Assembly (NCBI GenBank): GCA_910585215.1
Contig: CAJUDQ010000014.1
Location: forward strand, 1-28,826
Source: an uncultured Lachnospiraceae bacterium
GTDB taxonomy: Bacteria > Bacillota > Clostridia > Lachnospirales > Lachnospiraceae
Length of the DNA stretch: 28,826 nucleotides
Reading direction: 5' to 3'
The notes below the pieces were generated by a model. It made no database searches. It worked only from the letters and a program-made list of their open reading frames with translations, and was not told the DNA's origin. Below are positions 1 to 8,089 of the stretch, piece by piece; position 1 is the first letter of the stretch, and every line of letters starts with the position of its first letter. The translations under genes were made by a program, and so were the position numbers.

Positions 1-91
1 ATAGTAATTGGCACATAAGATTCAAGTTATATAACAGCCTTTTTTGATGCTTTTTATTTTTATATTCATCCGGTTTTTACTATTATAAATA

Positions 92-120
92 TTGAAAAAT
101 AAAATACTTTTTAGTATAAT
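92..120 (+). promoter_or_regulatory. Sigma-A-type promoter of the MATE gene
   Basis: TTGAAA at 92-97 and TATAAT at 115-120 are separated by exactly 17 bp, a near-consensus housekeeping promoter. The expected start is about 127, giving a leader of roughly 60 nt. A ribosome binding site (AAAGGAGA, 172-179) precedes the ATG at 187. Confidence 0.7.
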
Positions 121-186
121 ATCAAAAGTCAGAACCTGTTTTTACCAGTGTTTTGACAATAAAATTCATACAAAGGAGACATATTA

Positions 187-1536
187 ATGAAAGATAATAC
201 AACAGAAATTTTTAAAAACGCCCCCGTTCCGAAAGCGGTTATCAGCAATATTATTCCATCAATTGTAAGCATGATTATGGTGCTGGTATATAATCTTGCA
301 GATACATTTTTTATCGGGCAGACAAAAAATGCGTATATGGTGGCGGCAGTTTCAGTTGCTACTCCGGCATTTTTGTTTTTTATGGCAGTCGGCATGCTTT
401 TTGGAATAGGAGGAACTTCTCTGATATCCAGAATGTTAGGTGAGGGAAATGACAGCAAGGCAAAAAATACTTCCTCGTTTTGTTTCTGGACAGGCCTCTC
501 TATTGGAATTTTTGCAATGATTCTTATCTGGATATTTGTTACTCCGATTTGCAGAGTGATTGGAGCCAGCGATGATACTTTGGGTTATTCTGCTCAATAT
601 CTTCGCATTGTAGCGATAGGGATTCCGTTTCTGATTGTTGGAAACAGCTTCAGTAATATTATCCGTGCTGAGGGACATGCAAAGACAGCTATGATGGGTA
701 TGATTATCGGAAATATGATGAATATTATTTTAGATCCGGTAATGATTCTTGGATTTGGCTGGAATGTGGCAGGAGCTGCTGTTGCTACTGTAATCGGTAA
801 TATTGGAGCTGCCCTTTTTTACGGTTATCATCTGCTTTCCAAAAATACCATGCTTTCTATTCATCCCAAGGATTATCGGGCAGGACAGGGGATTGCTGCG
901 GGAGTGCTTGCCATAGGAATTCCCGCATCCTTAAACAGTATTCTTATGAGCACTTCTAATATTGTGGTGAATAATTTAATGAGAAATTATGGAGATATGG
1001 CAGTAGCAGGGCTTGGTGTTGCTATGAAGGTAAATATGATAGTAGTTATGTTGTTAATCGGGCTGGGAAGTGGTATTCAACCATTGCTTGGTTATTGCTA
1101 TGGCGCGGGAAATAAAAAGCGTTATATGGATATATTGAAATTTTCACTCTGTCTTGCCTTCGGATTAAGTCTGATTATGACAGTGATCTGCTATTGCGGT
1201 GCAGGGCCTTTAGTAAAGGCATTTTTGGAAGATTCCAGTGCATTTGAATATGGGATGTCCTTTGCCAGAATTTATATTTACTCAGGACCGATTATGGGAA
1301 TTTTATTTGTATTAATGAATGCCATTCAGTCAACAGGTGCGGCTTTGCCGGCGCTTGTTTTATCTGTCAGCAGACAGGGACTTTTATATCTGCCGATTCT
1401 TTTTGTTTTCAGCCGATTCTTTGATTCGGCAAAAATGCTTGCAGGTGCGCAGCCGGTGACAGATTATTTAGCTGTAATGCTTGCAACAGCATTATTCTTC
1501 TTTACTTATAAAAAATATTTCCGAAAATTTACCTGA
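187..1536 (+). CDS. MATE family multidrug/cation exporter
   Basis: This is a multi-pass membrane transporter of 449 residues, the usual MATE length, built almost entirely from hydrophobic helices (about 12 expected). MATE proteins exchange Na+ or H+ for cationic drugs or metabolites at the cytoplasmic membrane. The first helix carries YNLADTFFIGQ (residues 35-45), a typical bacterial MATE motif. A second, similar half begins near residue 235 with a GIPASLNS segment, matching the internal two-fold repeat of the family. The ATG at 187 has a strong ribosome binding site 8 nt upstream and its own promoter. No convincing terminator follows; the next feature is the 68-bp repeat array. The substrate cannot be read from the sequence. 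The family call is firm. Confidence 0.95.
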   Translation: MKDNTTEIFKNAPVPKAVISNIIPSIVSMIMVLVYNLADTFFIGQTKNAYMVAAVSVATPAFLFFMAVGMLFGIGGTSLISRMLGEGNDSKAKNTSSFCFWTGLSIGIFAMILIWIFVTPICRVIGASDDTLGYSAQYLRIVAIGIPFLIVGNSFSNIIRAEGHAKTAMMGMIIGNMMNIILDPVMILGFGWNVAGAAVATVIGNIGAALFYGYHLLSKNTMLSIHPKDYRAGQGIAAGVLAIGIPASLNSILMSTSNIVVNNLMRNYGDMAVAGLGVAMKVNMIVVMLLIGLGSGIQPLLGYCYGAGNKKRYMDILKFSLCLAFGLSLIMTVICYCGAGPLVKAFLEDSSAFEYGMSFARIYIYSGPIMGILFVLMNAIQSTGAALPALVLSVSRQGLLYLPILFVFSRFFDSAKMLAGAQPVTDYLAVMLATALFFFTYKKYFRKFT

Positions 1537-1631
1537 CAGATTTTAGAATAAATTTTGCAAAACAGATGGCAGATTCGCATAAAATTTATTCATATTTGCA
1601 AGAAATTTTTATAGAAATTTTCTGGTTATTA

Positions 1632-1904
1632 TGGTATAATATCACCAAACGAAGCAGAGCGCAGTTTGATGACCTGCGCACGCAAAGCGTGCTTCATTGT
1701 GGTATAATGTCACCAAACGAAGCAGAGCGCAGTTTGATGACCTGCGCACGCAAAGCGTGCTTCATTGTGGTATAATGTCATCAAACGAAGCAGAGCGCAG
1801 TTTGATGACCTGCGCACGCAAAGAGTGTTTCATTGTGGTATAATGTCATCAAACGAAGCAGAGCGCAGTTTGATGACCTGCGCACGCATCAGCGTGCTTC
1901 ATTG
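1632..1904 (+). repeat. Four tandem 68-bp units, each with an extended -10 box and hairpin arms
   Basis: Units start at 1632, 1700, 1768 and 1836. The first three are 68 bp and the last is 69 bp. Each opens with TGGTATAAT, a TGn extended -10 promoter motif; the TATAAT boxes are at 1635-1640, 1703-1708, 1771-1776 and 1839-1844. Downstream in each unit are GTCATCAAAC/GTTTGATGAC arms (perfect in units 3 and 4, one C/A mismatch in units 1 and 2) and GCACGC/GCGTGC arms around a 3-4 nt loop. A decayed fifth start (TGATGTATTAA) follows unit 4. No -35 match is seen at the right distance, so any promoter activity would depend on the extended -10. The function is unknown. Confidence 0.9.
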
Positions 1905-1936
1905 TGATGTATTAAAGATATCTATCAGCTCCACAA

Positions 1937-1979
1937 TTCCTTTATGCTGTATGGCAGGCATAAAGGAAACTGTTTTTTC
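1937..1979 (+). terminator. Intrinsic terminator after the repeat array
   Basis: There is a perfect 11-bp stem (TTCCTTTATGC at 1937-1947 with GCATAAAGGAA at 1958-1968), a 10-nt loop, and a six-T tract at 1973-1978. It would stop transcripts from the MATE gene or from the repeat promoters before the sensor kinase gene. Confidence 0.85.
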
Positions 1980-2054
1980 GGGGCTTTCTTTTCTGCAATG
2001 GCAGAGTAAAGAACAATTTCCTATAAAATAAAAATATACTGGAGGGACAGGGCT

Positions 2055-4241
2055 TTGAGTAATCAGACAAAAATAAACCATAATATCATTGAATCTTTGT
2101 TATTTCTAGTTGATGATTTAAAAAAGGAAAACCAAGACATAGACCAACAGAATGAAAAGTATCCGCTACAATCACAGGAACTTTTGAAAAATATGGACAA
2201 AGCACAGGCAGCTGTTTATCTGAAAGCATTTGTAGACGGGATGCCGGGAGGATTCTTTATTTATCGTGCAGATGAAACAGAAGAAATTATTTATGCAAAT
2301 CAGGCAATGGTAAGGATGTTTCAATGTGACTCCATAGAGGAATTTCGGGCTCTGACAGGCAATTCTTTTCGGGGAATTGTGCATCCGCAGGATTTGGAGG
2401 CAGTAGAGCAGAGTATTAAGGAACAGATTGCGCAAAGTCATTACGATTTGGATTATGTGGAATATCGTATTATACAAAAGAATGGAGAAGTGCGTTGGAT
2501 TGAAGATTATGGGCACTTTATTCATACAGAAGCAGCAGGAAATGTTTTCTATGTATTTGCAGGGGATGCGACAGAGAAAAAGCAGCTTCATTTAAAAGAA
2601 AGAGAGAATTTTCATCAAAAGCTGGAGATTATACAGCAGGAACATTTAAGGCGGCTTGAAATGATAGAGGGACTCAGTATTGATTATGAGTCAATTTTTT
2701 ATGTGAATCTGGATGCAAACCGGATTAAAGCATACCGTGTGAGCAGCAGATTTGAAAAAAAATTTCCCAAGGTACATCAGATTTGTCAGTTTACAGGTTT
2801 TGATTATGAGTATATCAAAACTTGGGTACATCCGGATGACCGTGCCATGCTGCTGGGAGTTACCACTCCCGAATATATTCGCAAAAAACTGTCGGGAAAA
2901 CAGTCTTTTCATATAAATTATCGGATTTTAAGAGATGGAAAACCTGCATACATACAGCTTCGAGTAGTAAATGTAAGCAGCGGAAGACGTATTTCACAAG
3001 TTGTTCTGGGATATCGGAATATTGATGAGGAAATCATAGAGGAAGTCAAACAAAAGCAGCTTTTGGCAGATGCTCTCGATAAGGCGAATCTTGCAAATAA
3101 GGCAAAGAATTTGTTTCTCTCAAATATGTCTCATGATATACGAACCCCTATGAATGCAATTGTAGGCTTTACAGAACTTGCACAGAAGCATATTCATGAG
3201 AAAGAAAAAATTGCCGGTTATCTGGATTTGATATCTTCCTCCAGTGAACAGCTTTTGCAGCTTTTAAATGCTATTTTGGAATTGTCAATGCTGGAGTCCG
3301 GAAATGTTCATGTGCAGGAAAGTGAATATAGTCTGATGGAGATAGCACATAAAATACAGATGGATATGCTTCCACGAGCTGCTCAGAAAAATATTTCCCT
3401 GTCTCTGGATATTTCAAATCTGAAGCACGATATTGTTTATATTGACAACAAAAAGCTTGCGCAGATTCTTTTTTATCTGGTGGATAATGCTGTAAAATAT
3501 ACTCTGCCAAATGGACAAATTTCTATTATGGTTGCAGAAAAAGAAAAACAGCACCGAGATTTTACGGTTTATCAGTTTGAAGTACAGGATACGGGAATTG
3601 GAATGAGGCAAGAATTTATGAACCATATTTTTGAGCCGTTTGAAAGAGAACGCAATACTACGCTTTCAGGGATACATGGTTTGGGGCTTAGCCTTACGAT
3701 TACCAAAAATCTTGTGGAAATGATAGGGGGAACAATTGATGTATACAGTGTTGTCGGCAAAGGAAGTAGGTTTACGATTACACTTCCACTGCGAATACAA
3801 GAGCGTAAAAAGGAAGTCTTTGGGGATACGGAAAATGTGTATATGCAGTTTTCAGAAGCAAAGAAGATTTTGATTGTAGATGATAACGAGATTAATTTGA
3901 TGCTTGAAAATGAAGTGTTGAAGGATGCAGGGTTTCAGGTGGATATTGCAACAGATGGAAGTATTGCAGTTGAAAAGGTGAAAAAGTCTCAGCCGGGGGA
4001 TTATGATTTGATTTTGATGGATATTCAGATGCCGATTATGAATGGATATCATGCGACACAGGCGATACGCAGAATTGAGAATCCGGCATTGGCGGGAATT
4101 CCGATTATTGCAGTGTCAGCGAATACGTCGGAGGAAGATAAAAAGATAGCGATGGAAAGCGGGATGAATGCGCATTTGGCGAAGCCACTGGACACACCAA
4201 GGCTGTTTAAGCTGATTTGGAAGTTTTTGAAGGATAGGTGA
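2055..4241 (+). CDS. Soluble PAS-PAS hybrid sensor histidine kinase with receiver domain
   Basis: This 728-residue signalling kinase has no membrane segment, so it is probably cytoplasmic. A short N-terminal helix precedes a PAS domain (about 55-175, with the NGEVRWIEDYG core) and a second PAS-like domain (about 210-325). The HisKA H-box has phospho-acceptor His360 (SNMSHDIRTP). The ATPase domain has the N-box Asn478, the G1 box DTGIGM (512-517), an F-box FEPF, and the G2 box GLGLSL (542-547). The C-terminal receiver has the acidic pair Asp609/610, phospho-Asp656, Ser688 and Lys710, so all key residues are present. The start is TTG at 2055, chosen because GGAGGGAC lies about 8 nt upstream. 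No response regulator or transporter partner is adjacent apart from the upstream MATE gene, from which it is separated by a terminator. The signal sensed is unknown. Confidence 0.95.
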   Translation: MSNQTKINHNIIESLLFLVDDLKKENQDIDQQNEKYPLQSQELLKNMDKAQAAVYLKAFVDGMPGGFFIYRADETEEIIYANQAMVRMFQCDSIEEFRALTGNSFRGIVHPQDLEAVEQSIKEQIAQSHYDLDYVEYRIIQKNGEVRWIEDYGHFIHTEAAGNVFYVFAGDATEKKQLHLKERENFHQKLEIIQQEHLRRLEMIEGLSIDYESIFYVNLDANRIKAYRVSSRFEKKFPKVHQICQFTGFDYEYIKTWVHPDDRAMLLGVTTPEYIRKKLSGKQSFHINYRILRDGKPAYIQLRVVNVSSGRRISQVVLGYRNIDEEIIEEVKQKQLLADALDKANLANKAKNLFLSNMSHDIRTPMNAIVGFTELAQKHIHEKEKIAGYLDLISSSSEQLLQLLNAILELSMLESGNVHVQESEYSLMEIAHKIQMDMLPRAAQKNISLSLDISNLKHDIVYIDNKKLAQILFYLVDNAVKYTLPNGQISIMVAEKEKQHRDFTVYQFEVQDTGIGMRQEFMNHIFEPFERERNTTLSGIHGLGLSLTITKNLVEMIGGTIDVYSVVGKGSRFTITLPLRIQERKKEVFGDTENVYMQFSEAKKILIVDDNEINLMLENEVLKDAGFQVDIATDGSIAVEKVKKSQPGDYDLILMDIQMPIMNGYHATQAIRRIENPALAGIPIIAVSANTSEEDKKIAMESGMNAHLAKPLDTPRLFKLIWKFLKDR

Positions 4242-4458
4242 GAATGGAAAGCAGAGTGATAAAATTGTATATGACTTATGCTGCAAAGACAAATGAGGTA
4301 GGAAATAATTCGTGGGCAATGGTGAAAAGGATAAATATGAACTGGGCAGGAGGTTCGGTGGTGGAACAGTGACACCACTAGAGAGCGCGAGGGGTTTCCA
4401 ACTGCTGTGTACTGGCAGGCTTTGCATATATCTGGAAAAATGCTTATATTGAAATACA

Positions 4459-4494
4459 GCAGGTGGGAGGAGCAGGCTTGTTCCTCCCACCTGC
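4459..4494 (+). other. GC-rich perfect hairpin downstream of the sensor kinase
   Basis: A 13-bp perfect stem (GCAGGTGGGAGGA at 4459-4471 with TCCTCCCACCTGC at 4482-4494) closes a 10-nt loop. No T tract follows, so it is not a canonical intrinsic terminator. It may act as a 3'-end stabiliser or Rho-linked end for the kinase mRNA. Its G+C content stands out from the surroundings. Confidence 0.8.
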
Positions 4495-4546
4495 GTCACT
4501 TGAACACAATTCCCCACCCTCTCATCGATTTTTTTCTTTGAAATCC

Positions 4547-4575
4547 TTGACTTTCCCCCTTTCTTTCATTATCAT
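4547..4575 (+). promoter_or_regulatory. Probable gatC promoter
   Basis: TTGACT (4547-4552) and TATCAT (4570-4575) are 17 bp apart. The predicted start near 4582 gives a leader of about 70 nt before the GGAGGT ribosome binding site and the ATG at 4653. Confidence 0.6.
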
Positions 4576-4652
4576 AGACATGATATACCGATAACAGGTG
4601 AAAAAATATCACACAGTAAAATTTTAGAACAAAACGCTATGGAGGTAAAAAA

Positions 4653-4949
4653 ATGGAGAATATAATATCAGATGAAACAATTGAATATGTAGGTATTCTT
4701 GCCAAGCTTGATTTAAGCGGGGAAGAAAAAGAAAAGGCAAAGAAGGATATGGGCAGTATGCTCGATTATATTGATAAATTAAATGAGCTTGACACTACCG
4801 GAGTGGAGCCGATGTCGCATGTATTTCCGGTAAAAAATGTATTTCGGGAAGATGTGGTGGTGAATGGAGATGACAGGGAAAATATTCTGAAAAATGCTCC
4901 CGAAGAAAAAGACGGCAGTTTTATGGTTCCAAAAACCGTAGATAATTGA
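4653..4949 (+). CDS. gatC: Glu-tRNA(Gln)/Asp-tRNA(Asn) amidotransferase subunit C
   Basis: This is the 98-residue small subunit of the GatCAB amidotransferase, which converts mischarged Glu-tRNA(Gln) to Gln-tRNA(Gln). GatC wraps around and stabilises the A and B subunits. The sequence has the expected pattern: an N-terminal DETIEYVGILAKLDLSGEEK segment, the central MLDYIDKLNELDTTGVEPMSH, the FREDV segment and the terminal FMVPKTVDN. The length is normal. A strong GGAGGT site lies about 8 nt before the ATG. The stop codon lies inside the first unit of the 31-bp repeat array that separates gatC from gatA. This 148-bp gap is wider than expected for a gatCAB operon. Confidence 0.97.
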   Translation: MENIISDETIEYVGILAKLDLSGEEKEKAKKDMGSMLDYIDKLNELDTTGVEPMSHVFPVKNVFREDVVVNGDDRENILKNAPEEKDGSFMVPKTVDN

Positions 4950-5056
4950 GCGATTACCGAAGGGAATCGTGATTAATTGAGCGATTGCCGAAGGAAATCG
5001 TGATTAATTGAGCGATTGCCGAAGGAAATCGTGATTAATTGAGCGATTTCAAATTA
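4945..5056 (+). repeat. Tandem 31-bp hairpin repeats between gatC and gatA
   Basis: There are three full 31-bp units starting at 4945, 4976 and 5007 (the second and third are identical) and a degenerate partial unit from 5038. Each full unit reads ATTGAGCGATT..CCGAAGG..AATCGTGATTA, forming a short CGATT/AATCG stem extended by CC/GG around a GAA loop, with one internal mismatch. The first unit supplies the gatC stop codon. The same family recurs upstream of gltB at 22501-22632. Confidence 0.9.
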
Positions 5057-5097
5057 CCAAACAGTTTAGCGACATTAAAAACAGAAAGAGGTATCAT

Positions 5098-6567
5098 ATG
5101 AATTTAATGAGTCTTACAGCGGTAGAGCTGGGCAGAAAAATTAAAGAAAAGGAAGTTTCTGTAACAGAGGCGGTGACAGCGGCGCTTGACCAGACAGAGG
5201 CTTTGGATAAGATATATCATTGTTATGTAACAGTTGACAGAGAGGGAGCTCTGAAGAAGGCAGAACAGGTTCAGAAAGCAATTGATGAAGGGGAGCTTAC
5301 AGGACCTTTGGCAGGAGTGCCGGTTGCCATTAAAGATAATATGTGTACACAGGGTATGCTTACGACCTGCAGTTCAAAAATACTGGAAAATTTTTATCCG
5401 ACTTATACAGCAGAAGCAGTCTTAAATCTTGAAAAGGCAGGCGCTGTAATGATAGGTAAGACAAATATGGATGAGTTTGCCATGGGAAGTACCACGGAAA
5501 CATCTGCTTATGGAGTGACAAGAAATCCGTGGAATGAAAATCATGTGCCGGGAGGTTCTTCAGGCGGTTCATGTGCGGCGGTGGCAGCAGAGGAATGCAG
5601 TTATGCATTGGGTTCGGATACAGGAGGTTCTATTCGACAGCCAAGTTCTTTTTGTGGAGTAACAGGGATTAAACCGACCTATGGAACAGTCAGCCGTTAT
5701 GGTCTGATTGCCTATGGTTCGTCTCTTGACCAGATAGGACCAGTGGCAAAGGATGTGACAGACTGCGCGGCAGTTCTTGAGGCAATTGCTTCTTATGATG
5801 CAAAGGATTCTACTTCTGTAAAAAGAGAAGATTATAACTTTACAAAAGCGCTTGTGGATGATGTTAAGGGAATGAAAATCGGTATTCCAAAGAGTTATTT
5901 TGGAGAAGGGCTGGATAATGAGGTAAGAAATGCTGTACTGAAAGCTTCAAAAACACTGGAAGAAAAAGGAGCTGTCGTGGAAGAATTTGAGCTTGGGCTG
6001 GTAGATTATGCAATTCCGGCATATTATATTATTGCTTCTGCAGAGGCAAGTTCCAATCTGGCAAGGTTTGACGGCGTAAAATACGGTTTTCGAACAAAGG
6101 ATTATGACGGTCTGCATCAGATGTATAAAAAGACACGTTCCGAGGGGTTTGGACAAGAGGTGAAAAGAAGAATTATGCTTGGTTCCTTTGTATTAAGCAG
6201 CGGGTATTATGATGCATATTATTTAAAGGCATTGAGGACAAAGGCATTAATTAAAAGAGAATTTGACAAGGCATTTGAAAAATATGATGTAATTCTGGGA
6301 CCGGCAGCGCCGACTACAGCGCCGGAGATTGGAAAGAGCCTGTCGGACCCGATTAAAATGTATCTTGGAGATATTTATACCATATCGGTAAATCTTGCAG
6401 GACTTCCGGGAATCAGTGTGCCTTGCGGAACAGACAGCAAAGGGCTTCCGATTGGATTGCAGCTTATTGGCGACAGCTTTATGGAAAAAAATATTATCAG
6501 AGCTGCCTATTCCTTTGAGCAGACAAGAAGCTATGCAAGATGTGCGGCAGCGCTGGAAAGAGATTAA
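5098..6567 (+). CDS. gatA: Glu-tRNA(Gln) amidotransferase subunit A (glutaminase)
   Basis: This 489-residue amidase-signature enzyme hydrolyses glutamine and passes ammonia through a channel to GatB for transamidation of Glu-tRNA(Gln). The catalytic Ser-cisSer-Lys triad is intact: Lys79 (AGVPVAIKDN), Ser154 (GGSSGGS) and Ser178 (GSDTGGSIRQPSSFCG). Those numbers match the well-studied staphylococcal enzyme. The remainder (residues 190-489) is collinear with GatA, including the KPTYGTVSRYGL segment and a C-terminal GLPIGLQLIG block. The start at 5098 has AGAGGT about 6 nt upstream. gatB follows after 43 nt, so the two are cotranscribed. The upstream spacer carries hairpin repeats that could influence gatA expression relative to gatC. 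Confidence 0.98.
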   Translation: MNLMSLTAVELGRKIKEKEVSVTEAVTAALDQTEALDKIYHCYVTVDREGALKKAEQVQKAIDEGELTGPLAGVPVAIKDNMCTQGMLTTCSSKILENFYPTYTAEAVLNLEKAGAVMIGKTNMDEFAMGSTTETSAYGVTRNPWNENHVPGGSSGGSCAAVAAEECSYALGSDTGGSIRQPSSFCGVTGIKPTYGTVSRYGLIAYGSSLDQIGPVAKDVTDCAAVLEAIASYDAKDSTSVKREDYNFTKALVDDVKGMKIGIPKSYFGEGLDNEVRNAVLKASKTLEEKGAVVEEFELGLVDYAIPAYYIIASAEASSNLARFDGVKYGFRTKDYDGLHQMYKKTRSEGFGQEVKRRIMLGSFVLSSGYYDAYYLKALRTKALIKREFDKAFEKYDVILGPAAPTTAPEIGKSLSDPIKMYLGDIYTISVNLAGLPGISVPCGTDSKGLPIGLQLIGDSFMEKNIIRAAYSFEQTRSYARCAAALERD

Positions 6568-6610
6568 AAATGTTATTATAAATACCTTTAGAAAGGGAGA
6601 AAGCAAGATT

Positions 6611-8044
6611 ATGAAACAATATGAAACAGTTATAGGCCTTGAAGTTCATGTCGAACTGGCCACAAAAACAAAAATATTTTGCTCCTGTTCCACAGAGTTT
6701 GGGGGAGCTCCAAATACACACACCTGTCCGGTATGTACAGGTATGCCAGGTTCTCTGCCCGTTCTGAATAAGCAGGTAGTAGAGTATGCCATGGCGGTAG
6801 GACTTGCTACAAATTGTAAAATTACACAGTACTGCAAGTTTGACCGAAAGAATTACTTTTATCCAGACAATCCTCAGAATTATCAAATATCTCAGTTGTA
6901 TCTGCCGATTTGCCGTGACGGAAAGGTAGAGATAGAGACAGAGCAGGGGAAAAAAGCAATTGGTATTCATGAAATCCATATGGAAGAGGATGCTGGCAAG
7001 CTGATTCATGATGAATGGTCGGATTGTTCTCTGGTCGATTTTAATCGGTCCGGTGTGCCGCTGATTGAGATTGTGTCAGAGCCGGATATGCGAAGTGCGG
7101 AAGAGGTAATTGCATATTTGGAAAAATTAAGACTGATTATTCAGTATCTTGGAGCATCAGACTGTAAGCTGAATGAAGGTTCGATGAGGGCAGATGTTAA
7201 TTTGTCAGTGAGAGAAGTCGGAACAGAAAAGTTTGGTACAAGAACAGAAATGAAAAATCTCAATTCCTTTAAGGCGATTGCAAGAGCAATTCAAAATGAA
7301 ACAGAACGCCAGATTGATTTGATTGAGGAGGGAAAAGAGGTTATTCAGGAAACAAGAAGATGGGATGATAATAAAGAATATTCTTATGCCATGCGTTCCA
7401 AAGAGGATGCACAGGATTACAGATATTTTCCAGAGCCGGACCTTGTTCCGATTGAAATCAGTGATGAGTGGCTTGAGAGAGTAAAAGCGGCCCAGCCGGA
7501 ATTTCGTGATGAGAAAAAGGCAAGGTATATCAGTGAATATAAGCTGCCGGAATATGATGCGGATATTATTACATTATATAAAAAAATGGCGGATATTTTC
7601 GAGGAAGCAACAGCTATCTGTAAAAATGCAAAAAAGGTCAGCAATTATCTGATGGGTGAAACCATGCGTCTTTTAAAAGAAAAGAATATGGACCCTGAGG
7701 AGCTTAGCTTTTCACCGGAAAATCTTGCAAAGCTTATTAAGCTTACAGAAGATGGTGTAATCAATGGAAATGTGGCAAAACAGGTATTTGCAGAAATTTT
7801 TGAGCATAATACAGACCCTGAAAGCTATGTAGAAGAAAAAGGGCTGAAAATGAACAGCGATACAGAGGGGATTCGAAAGATTGTAGAGGAAGTTGTAGCA
7901 AGTCATCCGCAGTCTGTGGAGGATTATAAAAATGGAAAGGAAAAAGCGATTGGATTTCTTGTAGGACAGACCATGAAAGCAGCAAAAGGCAAGGCAAATC
8001 CAGGAATTGTAAATCAGCTTCTCAAAGAAATTTTGTCAAAGTAG
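6611..8044 (+). CDS. gatB: Glu-tRNA(Gln) amidotransferase subunit B
   Basis: This is the 477-residue kinase/transamidase subunit that phosphorylates the glutamyl group of Glu-tRNA(Gln) with ATP and amidates it with ammonia from GatA. Visible features are the N-terminal GLEVHVEL motif, a zinc-type cysteine set (Cys24, Cys26, Cys39, Cys42), the family signature LVDFNRSGVPLIEIVSEPDM, and a C-terminal YqeY-like tRNA-binding tail ending near EDYKNGKEKAIGFLVGQTMK. The open frame extends upstream into gatA, but I start at ATG 6611: it has a purine-rich ribosome binding site (AAAGGGAGA) and gives the normal GatB N-terminus. It is the last gene of gatC-gatA-gatB. Only a weak hairpin follows the stop. 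Confidence 0.98.
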   Translation: MKQYETVIGLEVHVELATKTKIFCSCSTEFGGAPNTHTCPVCTGMPGSLPVLNKQVVEYAMAVGLATNCKITQYCKFDRKNYFYPDNPQNYQISQLYLPICRDGKVEIETEQGKKAIGIHEIHMEEDAGKLIHDEWSDCSLVDFNRSGVPLIEIVSEPDMRSAEEVIAYLEKLRLIIQYLGASDCKLNEGSMRADVNLSVREVGTEKFGTRTEMKNLNSFKAIARAIQNETERQIDLIEEGKEVIQETRRWDDNKEYSYAMRSKEDAQDYRYFPEPDLVPIEISDEWLERVKAAQPEFRDEKKARYISEYKLPEYDADIITLYKKMADIFEEATAICKNAKKVSNYLMGETMRLLKEKNMDPEELSFSPENLAKLIKLTEDGVINGNVAKQVFAEIFEHNTDPESYVEEKGLKMNSDTEGIRKIVEEVVASHPQSVEDYKNGKEKAIGFLVGQTMKAAKGKANPGIVNQLLKEILSK

Positions 8045-8089
8045 ATTCAGATTAGAATCATAAAATAATAATTTAAATAAAAGATTAAT

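Larger units (their letters stand above)
1537..2054. other. 518-bp intergenic region without a credible gene
   Basis: It contains AT-rich sequence (1537-1631), a four-copy tandem repeat (1632-1904), a strong intrinsic terminator (1937-1979), and a short spacer with the ribosome binding site of the sensor kinase (about 2040-2046). Reading frames across the repeats exist only because the 68-bp unit can be read through in several frames; they lack ribosome binding sites and known domains. A weak TATAAA box (2022-2027) after the terminator could serve the kinase gene, but its -35 partner is poor. Confidence 0.8.
4242..4652. other. 411-bp spacer with no convincing gene
   Basis: It holds a 42-codon open frame (4244-4372) that begins 2 nt after the kinase stop, a GC-rich perfect hairpin (4459-4494), a pyrimidine-rich stretch (4500-4570), and the gatC promoter and leader. 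The 42-codon frame matches no family I recognise, and its ribosome binding site merges with the kinase stop, so it is not called as a gene. Confidence 0.7.

Noticed and set aside
1566..2031. Open reading frames of 69 and 88 codons spanning the 68-bp repeats
   Set aside because: They exist because the tandem unit can be read through in several frames. They have no ribosome binding site, repeat the same DNA-derived peptide in shifted frames, and overlap promoter and hairpin elements.
4244..4372. 42-codon frame right after the sensor kinase stop
   Set aside because: No recognisable family, a ribosome binding site fused with the kinase end, and no sign of coding bias. It cannot be excluded as a small coupled gene.
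4945..5056. Possible CRISPR array
   Set aside because: The units are contiguous 31-bp hairpins with no unique spacers, and no cas genes are nearby.
6395..6610. Extended N-terminus for GatB starting inside gatA
   Set aside because: The added 72 residues are an out-of-frame reading of gatA. ATG 6611 has a ribosome binding site and gives the normal GatB N-terminus.
8045..8059. Terminator after gatB (GATTC/GAATC)
   Set aside because: The stem is only 5 bp with no T tract.
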